NCBI GenBank assembly: GCA_010093635.1
Contig: MU006779.1
Coordinates: 1,144,284-1,208,283, forward strand
DNA: 64,000 bases
Origin: Massarina eburnea CBS 473.64
Taxonomy: Eukaryota > Ascomycota > Dothideomycetes > Pleosporales > Massarinaceae
Direction: 5' to 3'
Shown in pieces: positions 47,597 through 57,958 of the stretch (position 1 is its first letter; each line of letters opens with the position of its first letter). Below the pieces are notes generated by a model. That model ran no database searches. It had not been told where the DNA came from and saw nothing but the letters and a program-made list of their open reading frames with translations. The translations under genes and the position numbers were made by a program.

Positions 47597-49468
47597 ATGG
47601 CTATCGAGCAGCTATTTGGGGCATTTCCGTTGCACTACCTTCAGCATGGCATATCCAAATATGGCGTGGGGAATATTGCATTCGCTGTTCTAGCGACCGC
47701 GGTGTTGGGAGTGTTAGCGGACTACACATGGATGCTTTATCTGAGATCAAAGATGGCAAGTACATGGTATGGATTTCGAGATATGCGCTTACAGTTCTAT
47801 AGCCTCCTGGGCCCATGCCTTGGCCCATTGTCGGTAATACCTTCCAATTGCCGGACACCAAACCATGGATATACTTTGAATCGCTATCCAAAAAGTACAA
47901 TACGCCACTGATCACATACTGGATTGGACGGTACGCCCATTCCCTCTCGACTCATAACTATGTCTGACAGATCATCAGTAATCCGACTGTGTGGATCAAC
48001 GATGCCTGGACCGCAAACGAGCTACTTGACAAGCGAGCTGGCATCTACTGCTCCCGTCCACGCATGCTTGTCTTCGCCGAACTTGGTGCTGGCCAGACCA
48101 ACCTCGTCAACATGATCACCACTACACCGGCAGAACGAGATCGTTTCAGAGTACAGCGGAAGCTCATGCATCAAGGTGTTGGTATCCAACAAGTGAAGCG
48201 GTATCGCAACTTCCAGAACGATGAGAGTAAGGTGGTCGCGTATGATTTACTGAGGACGCCTGAAGATTATGTAGAGCATTTCGAGAGATATGCGACTAGT
48301 GTTGTATCCATCATTGGGTTTGGGAGGAGGGTGGGAGATCCTAAGGATCCTATCATTACGGAGGTCATTGCTGTTATGCACAGAGCTGCGAGCCTCAATG
48401 TACCTGGAAAGACTTTCCCAATGCTTCTCGAGACCTTTCCACGTAAGTCGAATCCACTAGACTACAAATCATTCATTGACCACCATCAGTTCTTGCTAAA
48501 GTTCCTACCGAATATGCGCCTTGGAAACACGGTCTTGGACGAAAGGGCAAACCACATCGCGGACACGACTTTTTCTACTCTCTCGCAGCCGAAGCCAACG
48601 AAAAAGCCGGCCATGAAGACTGCTACTCCAAATTCCTCTTCAAAGAACAACCCAAATTCGATCTAAAGCCACAGGAAATCTCTGCAATGGCCGGCAACTT
48701 GTTTGGCGCCGGATCCGACACTTCGAGCAGTACACTCATCACAGCTATCCTCGCAATGCGTGCCTTTCCCGAAACTTTGATTCCGGCCTGGGAGGAACTC
48801 GACCGCGTAGTTGGCCTCGACCGAAGTCCGTCATTTGAAGACGATGCAGATCTCCCGTACATGCGCGCCTTTGTCAAAGAAGTATTCCGATGGCGTTCCG
48901 TAGCCATCATTGGTGGTCAGCCCCATGCACCTACACAAGACGACTACTACAAAGGCTGGTTGATCCCGAAGCAAACGTGGGTGCAAGGAAATGTATGGGC
49001 AATACACCACAACGAGAGCGAGTTCCCGGATCCAGACCGCTTCAACCCGAATCGATTCATAAAAGATAGTCCTGACGCAAGGCCGTTCCCTGGTGAGAGA
49101 GGCTACATGACATTTGGATGGGGGAGGAGAGTGTGTTCCGGACAGGCTCTTGCAGAGCAGGGAACTTGGTTGACTGTTGCGCGGTTGGTATGGGGGTTCA
49201 AGATTGAGCCTGCGCTTGATGCTAGTGGAAAGCCGATCCCGGTAGACATTTTTGACTACACGTAAGTCATTCCTTCATTGATGTTCCTTATACTGATGAA
49301 TTCAGTGATGGTCTCAACATGCGTCCACGGCCGTTCAAAGTCAGCATTACGCCCCGAAGTGATCGCGTACGCCAAGCCATTATTCAGGAAGGCGAGCAGG
49401 CTCTCGCAGACTTGGCGCAGTATGAGGGTGAGACGAAATACACGCTGAGCACATTTTACACGAAGTGA
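47597..49468 (+). CDS. Cytochrome P450 monooxygenase (OrdA-like type)
   Basis: Exons 47597..47755, 47803..47930, 47979..48442, 48490..49261, 49306..49468; 561 residues. N-terminal membrane anchor (GNIAFAVLATAVLGVLADYTW), then the hinge KMPPGPMPWPIVGNTF. The first intron has a GC donor (ATG|gcaagt...tatag), the only way to join anchor and hinge in frame. Exon 3 must begin at the second AG (TGR|NPTVWINDAW). I-helix AGSDTSSS, K-helix KEVFRWR (E-x-x-R), and heme loop FGWGRRVCSGQ with Cys466 as thiolate ligand are all intact. Endoplasmic reticulum enzyme requiring CPR; substrate unknown, though the hinge is common in secondary-metabolism P450s. Sits between the transporter and a broken dehydrogenase. 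Confidence 0.9.
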
Positions 49469-49699
49469 AGGATTATATCAATGGCCGGTACACTACTTCA
49501 TTCGTCGGATCTGAAACCTCAGCAAAAGATTAATAACCATATATTACCGATCATCGACATTCTGACATCGTTTCTGACATCGTTTGATTCTATATCCTAT
49601 AGCTATCTTCAGCACCTCTATTTAGACTCTTCCATCCCCTCCTTCCAATCCTCCTACCTTTCCAAATCACTCTTTCCAAATCACTCACTTCCAACAGCA

Positions 49700-50834
49700 A
49701 TGTCGAAATCCTACAAAGCCCTATCCCACGCATCCCCCAACTCCCTACTAACCCTCACAGAACTCCCCACCCCATCATCAGTACCCTTAGGTAGCACCCT
49801 TATCCGCCCACTCCTCACCAACTTCGCAAGCTACGCACGCTGCCTCGTCGACGGAAAGTACGTACGTCCAATCGGCTTCCCCTTCATACCAGGCCATAGC
49901 TGTGTAGCACGTATCGAAGCCGTTCCCTCCGATGCCACGAAAATCAATCCCGGCAATATCGTTTGGGTCGATTCCCTCATCGTGGGTCGCGATGATCCGG
50001 ATGTGAAGTTTTTGATTGGATTCTGGAACGGCGCGACGCCCGAGAGTCGGAAGTTGTCGGCGGATGCATGGCCGAATGGGTTTTTTGCTGAGAGGGCGGT
50101 GGTACCGATTGAAAATTGCTTTGTTTTGCCTCCTATGCTATTCCGCAGTAGGAATGAAGGCGGACTTGATTACCAAGTAAGAGATATGGCAGCTTTGAGC
50201 TTCATTCTGGTGTGTTTTGCGGGACTGGTGGAGGCTGGACCTGGCCCGGGAAAGACAATCATTGTTGCTCCTGCTACGGGGAAGTTTTCTGGTGGTGCAG
50301 TGTTAGCGGCGTTGGCGTTGGGCGCGAAGGTTGTGGCTGCTAGTCGAAACGAGGCGAAGCTGTCTACGCTATTTGCTTTACCCTATGCCACGGAACGCCT
50401 GTCCACTGTCCAGATGACCGGAGACATCGATGCTGATGCCGCCGCTCTTCTCAAAGCAACCGCTGGCGATGGAAAGGGTGCCCACGCATTTTACGGCCGC
50501 CCTTCGTGCTCTTCGTCGCAACGCACAAGTCTATCTTGAAGGCGGATTCATGGAGAGCATTTCGTTCAACTACCTTGAAGCCATGATAAAGAGTCTGAAT
50601 GTGAGAGGGAAGTTGATGTACGAAAGGGCGGACGTGGAGCTATGTATTCGGGCGATTGAGAATGGGAACTTGGTGGTTGGGGAAAGAGCGGGGTTGAGTG
50701 CTAAGGGTGTCTTTGGGCTGGATGAGGTGGAGAGGGCGTTGCAAGCTGAGGGAGAAAGTGAGTGGTGGGGTGGTGGGGTGGTGATGTTTTGTTGGCTCCG
50801 AACAAGCTGGAGTGAAAACACTACTCTATATTGA
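49700..50834 (+). pseudogene. Zinc-type alcohol dehydrogenase/quinone reductase-like, frame-broken
   Basis: Two overlapping frames make one MDR-type protein. Frame 1 from ATG 49700 (MSKSYKALSHASPNSLLTLT) carries FPFIPGHSCVARIEAV and the cofactor-fold stretch TIIVAPATGKFSGGAVLAAL to about 50482 (AGDGKGA), and would stop at 50537-50539. Frame 2 resumes at about 50481 with THFTAALRALRRNAQVYLEG, through LNVRGKLMYERADVELCIRA, ending at 50834. Family members have about 12-15 residues (a DxSPP-type segment) between these blocks, so a small frame-changing deletion near 50480-50486 is likelier than a single-base error. No GT-AG pair could bridge it. The P450 stops only 231 bp upstream. Either a recent pseudogene or an assembly error; function unknown. 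Confidence 0.7.
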
Positions 50835-50900
50835 AACTGGGAGATATGATGTGACACCTCACAAGAGGGACTATGCTGTGCTTAGATATGGGTAGCTAGT

Positions 50901-52093
50901 TCACAACTTGAAGTCTGTTTTTACAAGTTTTTCGCTCAATGCCCAAAGCCTCTCCGCAATCCCCGGGTCCGTAGCATGAGGCGCCGCATCGCACATCTGA
51001 CAGTCGTGCAATAAGATACCTTTCGGTTCTATATGAAAATTTGTCAGAGAATCCGAGGAAACAGTGTGGACTACCGAGAGGTAATGTTCAAGGAAACTCA
51101 CCATCGAGTGCAGGATCGAAAGCAGCAACCAACGTAGTCGCGCTGCCTTGATCATGATTCTTCCAAACCGGACTTGTATTCCGTATCGCCGCCTCACCGT
51201 CAGCATCCAGGTCTCTGCTCAGGCCGGTCCATATCGCTGTATTATCGTAAATACCCACTTGGTCATCAAGTAAGAATAGGTAACTTACATCCTGGGTGCA
51301 CCGCATAGCTTAGCACACCCTTATCTTTTAACAGCTTATTCAACTCTACAGAGAACAGCACATTTGCTGACTTCGCCTGCCCATACGCTATATACCCATT
51401 ATAAACACCATCCTGACCCTTCGTAAACATTGGTGGAAGGGGTACATGTGCTTCTTCAGGCGGTATCTCCTTCCCTTCGAAATTGTAATCGTGGAATCTG
51501 ACGGGACTCAATCTGTGCCCCAAACTCGTGAGATTGACTACGCGTGTAGAACCGGCGGGATGAGATTTCGCGGCAGTGAAGATCTGTGGGATGAGAAGAT
51601 TAATAAAGAGGAAATGGCCGATATGGTTGGATCCGAATTGTGCTTCTATGCCTTCGACTGTGTACTGAATTTTCGGAGTCATGATGGCTGCATTGTTGAT
51701 GATGATGTCGAGGCGGTTTGTGAGTTTGCCGACTTCCATGGCGGCTTTCTTGACAGAGTCCTGCGACCCAAGGTCCAACAGTACAGTCGTGACTTTGATG
51801 TCGGGGTATTCATCGTGTATATATTTGGACACAGCGTCAAGTTTAGATGGTGTGCGTGAGGCAAGGATAAGGAGTGTTGGGGATTGCGAGGCGATTGCTA
51901 GAGCGGTGGAGGAACCGATCGACTCCGGGGAGACACCAGTGATGAGTACTACGGTGACATTAGTTATGGTAGCCTTCCATCCTGGAGGGGGAGACGTGCC
52001 GGTCTTGCCCTTGATTCGATCTCCAAATGCTTTTGCCACTTCTAACCCCCCAGTCTCTTGATTCCATTCAGGGTGTGTCAGGGTGGTCGTCAT
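50901..52093 (-). CDS. Short-chain dehydrogenase/reductase
   Basis: Exons 52093..52000, 51948..51289, 51236..51102, 51028..50901; 338 residues. The joined N terminus reads RIKGKTVLITGVSPESIGSS, the usual Rossmann start. Further motifs: LDIIINNAAIM, VVNLTSLGHRLSP, catalytic YGQAK (Tyr-x-x-x-Lys), and after introns KGILLHDCQ and AERLWALSEKLV, typical of retinol-dehydrogenase-like fungal SDRs. The first proposed intron (51999..51949, 51 nt, GC donor gcacgt, branch ctaat, acceptor gtag) is inferred because without it a 17-residue insertion lies inside the nucleotide-binding motif; if it is coding, the protein is 355 residues. NAD(P)-dependent oxidoreductase; substrate unknown. Confidence 0.82.
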
Positions 52094-53155
52094 TTTAGCA
52101 ACACGGGCGAGACCTCATTAAAGATGGTATGTGATATATTTTATATTAAGAACGAATATATCGTTTTCCCCGCAACACGCGTCCCCACACTCGCTCTCAA
52201 GCAGCGCGGAAAGTTGGTTGTAAGGTCTATACAACATTCTATAATTATGAAAGAGCATATAAAAGTACTGATGTAGCTATAAATCTTATGTCAATAGTAC
52301 TATGCGTAGGAGCTACTACAAAGCCTTGCAGTCCACTTTCCGTGCTCCTTGAGACAGCTCATGATCCATCACCCATGGGCCAAGTTGTGGGCTCTATTGC
52401 CACTGATGCCGACCCTCCGACTTAATCTGGTTGTGACGACATCCCAACAACTCCGAGATCCCGTCATCGTAAGTTGTTCTGAAGACCAGGATAGTTTCAT
52501 ACATCTGTTGGTCCTAAGAAGGTCTAGCGTGTGACATGCGGGGACGCGTTGCGTCGCGATGTGGGGCATAGGTACTCCACGTCAGAACGGCACTTTGCTA
52601 TCACCAGGTGTGGACGAAATTCATGTCCGCTTAGCTCAGCACCGATATTAACTGTCGGCCTATACAAATCGCTATAGATTACAGGTTTTTGAATAATTTT
52701 TAGGATTTACAGAGCCTTAGGTCTGTAGCCTTTTTCTAAAAATCCTATGTTATTAAGATACTACAAAAACTACTATTATTCTATACAGATTTGTATAGTC
52801 TGAAGGCTTCAATGCTAGTGCTGAGCTAAGCGGACACGAATTTCGTCCACGTCCAGTACTCAAGCCTCAGGTGGCGCGAAATGGCGCGTGTGTAATTTCA
52901 AGACCCATAGAAGGTCCTACCTCGGTGATCGGAGCTATAGCGCCTAGTCTACAAACGTACGAGCACACCGCACCATTATGAAAAGCTCAGCGGCGTAGAC
53001 AGTATATTAGAGGGACAGGCTCGACGACTAAGATGTTAGAGCACCACTGCAGTGAACTTGGATTGTCCATTCCGATTTGACTTCCTACCCTGTCTTTTCT
53101 ACCCGCTTTGTGAATTGAGAAGAGCGCGATTGAACTTTGTTGGATTAATTATCAT
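52094..53155. other. Intergenic region containing a MITE
   Basis: Divergent 5' region of the SDR (-) and the flavin monooxygenase (+). Holds the inverted-repeat element listed next. No gene seen. Confidence 0.5.
52610..52850. mobile_element. Foldback MITE, 33-bp terminal inverted repeats
   Basis: Left end GTGGACGAAATTCATGTCCG... (52610-52642) and right end (52818-52850) are inverted copies matching at 32 of 33 positions. The AT-rich interior is also imperfectly self-complementary: TATACAAAT near 52671 against ATTTGTATA near 52789, and TTTTTAGGAT near 52697 against ATCCTAAAAA-like sequence near 52738. The 241-bp size, no coding capacity and nested inversion fit a non-autonomous DNA transposon. 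No clear target-site duplication is visible at these ends, so true ends may differ by a few bases. Confidence 0.8.
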
Positions 53156-54599
53156 ATGCCGCTCCGCGCAAAGGTCGACGAAAGTCAACACTCCAAGATG
53201 ACGGAGACAAATGGCGCAAAGCCAAAGACTGGCATAAAGGTCATTATTGTTGGCGCCGGTACGTATAACCACTCTGCCTCTTTTACTTCACTAATATCAG
53301 ACGTAGGCTTTGGTGGTCTTACTACCGCAATTGAATGCCTCAGACAAGGCCATACTCCAGTCATCTACGAATCGTTCCCCGAACTGAAGGTTCTCGGCGA
53401 CATTATCTCCTTCGGCTCTAATGCGGGTCGCATCGTGCATCGCTGGTCCAATGGCTTGGTTTCCGAGAGGATGCTCCTTTTATCGATTGATTTGCACAAA
53501 AGTGGTTTCCAGATCCACAAATGGGACACCGGCGAGATCGTTATGGACCAACGGACACCGGCGCATGAAAAGGATGCCCCGATGTTTACTGGACATCGAG
53601 GAGAGTTCCACGAGGTTGTGTTCAACTATGCGAAGGAAATAGGGGTGGAGATTCATCTTGGACAACGCGTAGAGAACTATTGGGAAAATGAAAACGCGGC
53701 TGGGATTGTGCTTGCCGATGGGACGAAGGTTGAAGGCGATGTGGTAGTGGGAGGTGATGGTGTACGAAGCAGAGCACGAACACTTATTTTGGGATACGAA
53801 GACAGGGCCAAGTCAAGCGGATACGCTATTTGGAGATCTTGGTTCAGCGCCAAAGATATGCTTGCCGACCCCGAAACCGCACAATTTTGTGAGAACGGCG
53901 ACTCCTTCCACGGATGGATAGGTAAGTTGCCATATTACATGACTCCAATGTTGCGAAAACATACTTACACAAGATACAGGCCCAGACGTTCACTTCCTCT
54001 TCAGTACTGTGAAAGGCGGGAAAGACTGTGCTTGGGTTCTCACACACAAGGACGACCACGATATCGATGAATCGTGGTCTTTCCCGGGAAATCTTGACGA
54101 GGTGAAGGAACTCCTGAAACCGTGGGATCCCATGTGCACAAAGATCATCTCCAAAACCCCCGAAAAGAATCTCGTCGACTGGAAGCTTCTGTACCGCGAC
54201 CCCCTACCCACATGGGTCAGTGGGTATGGAGATGCGCCAGGACATGGTCGCATGTGTCTTGTGGGTGACGCAGCGCATCCATTCTTGCCTACCAGCACGC
54301 AGGGCGCCACGCAGGCCCTTGAGGATGGAGTCACGCTTGCTATAGCGTTGAGGAAGGCGGGTAAGGCCAACATCAAGGGAGCACTGCGAGCTTACCAAGA
54401 CATCCGCTACGAACGCGTCCGGAAAGTCCAGAAGACGGGCGAGACTACCAGGGAACTGTGGCATAAGACTGATTGGGAGCATGTCAAAGCCAATCCGGAG
54501 AGTATAAAGCTTCCCCAGGAGGACTGGATTCTTGGGCATGATGCGGTGAAGCATGCTGAGGAGGTTGGAGATGCGGCTATTGCTAAGGCTTCTGCGTAG
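53156..54599 (+). CDS. FAD-dependent monooxygenase (salicylate hydroxylase-like)
   Basis: Exons 53156..53258, 53307..53921, 53980..54599; 445 residues, or 432 from the second ATG at 53195 (MTETNGAK), which may be the real start. The 48-nt first intron lies inside the FAD GxGxxG motif and restores KVIIVGAGFGGLTTAIECLR; it has no stop and is a multiple of three. Other motifs: VVGGDGVRSRAR (the DG motif) and MCLVGDAAHPFLPTSTQGAT (the GD motif). This is the aromatic-hydroxylase (PHBH-like) flavoprotein class, which inserts oxygen into aromatic or polyketide rings with NAD(P)H. Substrate unknown. It is the last enzyme of the accessory oxidative stretch and divergent from the SDR. Confidence 0.9.
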
Positions 54600-56473
54600 A
54601 CCGATGTCTGTGCCGGATGTTGGAATTGGGATTGTAATAGATTGTACTGTCGTTGTTGATGAATATACCATGCTTAGACACTCTCCTACAAGATCATGAA
54701 TTCCTCTCTATATTTACGTTTCTCATATTTTCATCTCCACCACCACTACCATCATTATCATCATCGTCCTGACTTCGTGACTGCCCTTCTTAACCGACCC
54801 ATGTTCATGAAAATCCTTAAAGAGCCGGTATCAAAATATTTCATTTTTCCTTACTTCCAGATTTCCTCACAAATATTTCATAGCATGAAAAAGCCTATAC
54901 TCAGTGTCGCATGGCACGGTGCGACTTCAAAAACAGGATTTTGGCCACGAGATGTCTTGTGTACAAAAGTATGAATCGCAAATCGCGTCGACACGACTAA
55001 AACCACGTCGAACGTGTCCCATTTTCGCTGACAGCTCAGTGGTTTTGCGCATCAAATCATGATACGTCAACAAACATGATCCAGAAGCCCTGGAGTTGAT
55101 TACTTCAAGTTCCATGTGCTTGGAGAATAAGAAATTGGTGTCACTTCTTCTCATAATAACTAAAATTCAGCGAATTGACGTAATTGGAGTGTATTGGGAT
55201 TCTTTGAATATTCGGTCTCGCAGAGAACATATGAGCGATGTTTTAAACGCCTCCACGAATACCTGAAAGCCTCTTAGTACTGACCAATTTTTGGAAAATC
55301 TTTCCGGAACTAGAATCTACACGTTTGGACTGCATTTGCCTCCTCGAAAGTTCTCCAAAATGTCCGATATACAATGACATGATTAGTGGACGACACTATC
55401 TGTGACCTAGCTAAAAAATTACATTCGGCATCTGCATCAGAAGGAAAGTTTTATTTATTCAAAAGTCCTGAATGCAAACTCCCCAAGCATTTGAAGTATT
55501 TAGATCTCTCCCCCTAACAGTGCTCTCCACACACTCTCCAATAAGTGAACCAAAGGACAAGAATGACCTAGACATGTGGACTCTCGTGTGGAACTGAGAA
55601 ACATGAGAATTCAATTATGATATCATATGCTGTTGCGCCTCAAAAAGCTAATCCACCCAGGACACATGTCTTTCTCCTGTCGCGACTTGAGCTCACTAAA
55701 TGCGCATCACCTGGCTCTCATTTATAACGCATACTTGCACTCTACAGCAAATGTGGACTGTTTTTCCAAAATCCACTCAATTGGTTTCGATGCAGCAGCC
55801 CAACTCTGCTCTCAAGATTCCAAATCGCAGACTCCTATCCCCACTGGGCAATCCATCCGTCAGCCTCAAGCCTCGGCAAAGTCAATCCAGTACGTCTGAC
55901 CATCATCAAGGGTCAACGATGGTTCGCAACATGTTGGGTCTGAGCTTGGCGAGCCCACGCCATGGGTGTCCTGGGACACGAAACAGGACTGAAACCGTAC
56001 GGTAAAAACATTCATGGCACTAGCCACATGGAAAGCTTAGGTTAACGTCAGGCCTCGAAAAATATGTAAGGCAGGAATCAAAATCGGGAATATGTAGGTT
56101 TTCTGCAAATGAAGAAAGTGGGTAAAGAAAGGAGAGGGTAGGGAGAAAAAGTTGGAGAAATATGAAGCGATCAGTAATAACATTATCTCATGTAAGGTTC
56201 CCAAATCCGTACTCGTCCAAACCAATACAGTAACCCAAAAAACCATCAAACCAAACACTACAATGCCCATCCACCTATTCGGCTCGGCTGAGTCACAGAC
56301 CACCAGCCGGCCACCGATGTTAACTATAGTCATCCATGTACGTTATGAATCCCAAGGTATTATCAATCATCCCATATATGTATCCATCCCAAGACCACTT
56401 AGTCGTCTTGTTTGCAGTCGCGTATCCAGAGAATTATGCGACACGCTCAACGAGTTTCGAAAGGGCGAGCAAT
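54600..56473. other. Intergenic region, no gene seen
   Basis: 3' regions of the monooxygenase and of Egh16-like gene 2. A (CAC/CAT)-rich stretch lies near 54730-54765. Open frames such as 55700-56005 have no domain. Confidence 0.45.
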
Positions 56474-57958
56474 CTAGTTGTCAGAGACGACGTAGCGAGC
56501 GGCGACGATGTCGTCGCCGAGAAGGTCAACCTCCTCCTCCTGGTCGTCGTTGGTGAGCTTAGGAGTGGCGCCCTGGGCATTCTTCTTGGCGTCACGCTTG
56601 GTGGCGGCGGCGGCACCTAAAAGGGGTCAGTAACTGTGAGATGGATAATGGGAAAGTAATTATTACCTGCGGCGTTTCCTGCGGCAGCAGGGGCAGCGGC
56701 GGCGGCAGCAGGAGCGGCGGCACCTTTAGTGAGTCAGTATGTTGCAAGAGGGAGAAAGCTGTGGAATGTGTTGGAGTACTAACCTGCGGCGGTACCAGCA
56801 GTGGCGGGAGAAGCAGCACCAGCGGCACCAGCGGCACCAGTTTGAGGAGCAGCGGCAGTTCCGGCAGTTCCAGCGGTTCCAGCGGTTCCAGCGGTTCCAG
56901 CAGTGCCAGCGGTGCCGGCGGTACCAGCAGTACCAGCAGTACCAGCAGTACCAGCAGTGCCAGCAGTGCCGGCAGTTCCGGCAGCAGTGCCCGCAGTTCC
57001 GGCGGCAGTGCCAGCAGTTCCGGCAGCAGTGCCAGCAGTTCCGGCGGCAGTACCAGCAGTACCAGCAGTACCAGCAGTACCAGCAGTACCAGCAGTACCA
57101 GCAGTACCAGCAGCAGTGCCGGCAGTACCAGCGGTGCCAGCAGTTCCGGCAGTACCGGCAGTTCCTGCACCAGCAGCACCAGTGGCTATAAGATGTCAGC
57201 AAGAGAAGAACTAGGATCGGAAAACAGGGAGAACAAACCGGCTGTGGCGGCATTAGCCATCTGGACGGGGACACATCCACCGAAGGGACCAGCACGAGCC
57301 GGGTTCTGGCAGCGGACCATGCAGACGTTGCTCTGTCCGGCAACGGTACCAGTGCAAGTCTGATCAGCCGCGACGGCAACGTTGAGAGGAAGATCTTGCA
57401 TCTGGTTGGCGTTGTTGCGGCCACGTGCGTTACCGTCGAGGTTGGTGGTTACTTGCATGGCAGTCCAGTTGGTACCGGTGCCAGTAGAGTCAATCATGCA
57501 GGTGTAGGGACCAGCGCCGTCACCGTTGACTTGGTGGACAGTCATCATGAGCGCACCTCCAGCAGAGACCTGAGGAAGGGTTGCGCCATTCTGGGCCATG
57601 ACGGCCTTGGTTCCGGTCTGGACGTCGTTGGCACCGGCGCCCAAAGTCTCACCGCAGGTATCAGCGGCAGCACCCTTGAAGCGGGTGGCATCCTGCTGGA
57701 AGGGATCGCGGCGCGTGCCGTCACGGGGAGTGTTAGGGTCGACTGTTGTTTGTCAGTGTCTGCCAGTGCCCATGTGATCAAGTGGAGAGAAGCCAATGGC
57801 TTTGTCTTGGGGAGGATTGAGGGAGTGTACATACCACCGATGGCAGATCCGGCACCACCCATATCTCCAGTAGCTCCAGTGATAGCGGCGTGGCCGGCCA
57901 CGAGCTGGGAAGTGGCCAAAAGACCGAAAGAAACGACGGAAACCTTGGAGAAGTACAT
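56474..57958 (-). CDS. Egh16-like secreted protein, paralogue 2, with repeat tail
   Basis: Exons 57958..57835, 57742..57239, 57185..56784, 56723..56667, 56616..56474; 409 residues. Signal peptide MYFSKVSVVSFGLLATSQLVAG, then His (HAAITGATGD) at the predicted mature N terminus. The Egh16-like core follows: DPNTPRDGTRRDPFQQDATRF, ADTCGETLGAG, GALMMTVHQVNGDGAGPYTC, CTGTVAGQSNVCMVRCQNPA and RAGPFGGCVPVQ. All four introns are phase 1. Exon 3 encodes about 130 residues of A/G/T repeats (GTAGTA type), exon 4 more poly-Ala, and exon 5 an acidic end (QEEEVDLLGDDIVAARYVV). Paralogue of the gene at 10344-11386, sharing the HQVNxDGAGP and NVC(I/M)V blocks. A TATA-like site lies about 135 bp upstream. Role at the host or environment interface is inference. 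Confidence 0.87.
56784..57185 (-). repeat. Coding tandem repeat (Gly-Thr-Ala units)
   Basis: 9- and 12-bp imperfect tandem repeats of the form (GCTGGTACT)n fill exon 3 of Egh16-like gene 2, with variants carrying GCC, GGC, GGA or ACC. The longest uniform stretch is around 57049-57115. It keeps frame throughout and opens artificial long frames on both strands. Confidence 0.9.

Noticed and set aside
23294..53306. Apparent excess of stop-free introns of length 3n (kinase, IDO, SDR, monooxygenase)
   Set aside because: With roughly 45 introns of about 50 nt, around 15 percent would be in frame and stop-free by chance, so four is not an excess.
56784..57185. CRISPR-like regular repeats
   Set aside because: Units are 9-12 bp, contiguous and coding, without spacers; the genome is eukaryotic.
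56641..57424. Long plus- and minus-strand frames rich in Ser/Gly, Val/Pro/Ala or Trp/Cys
   Set aside because: Shadows of the 9/12-bp coding repeat in Egh16-like gene 2, which is open in all frames.
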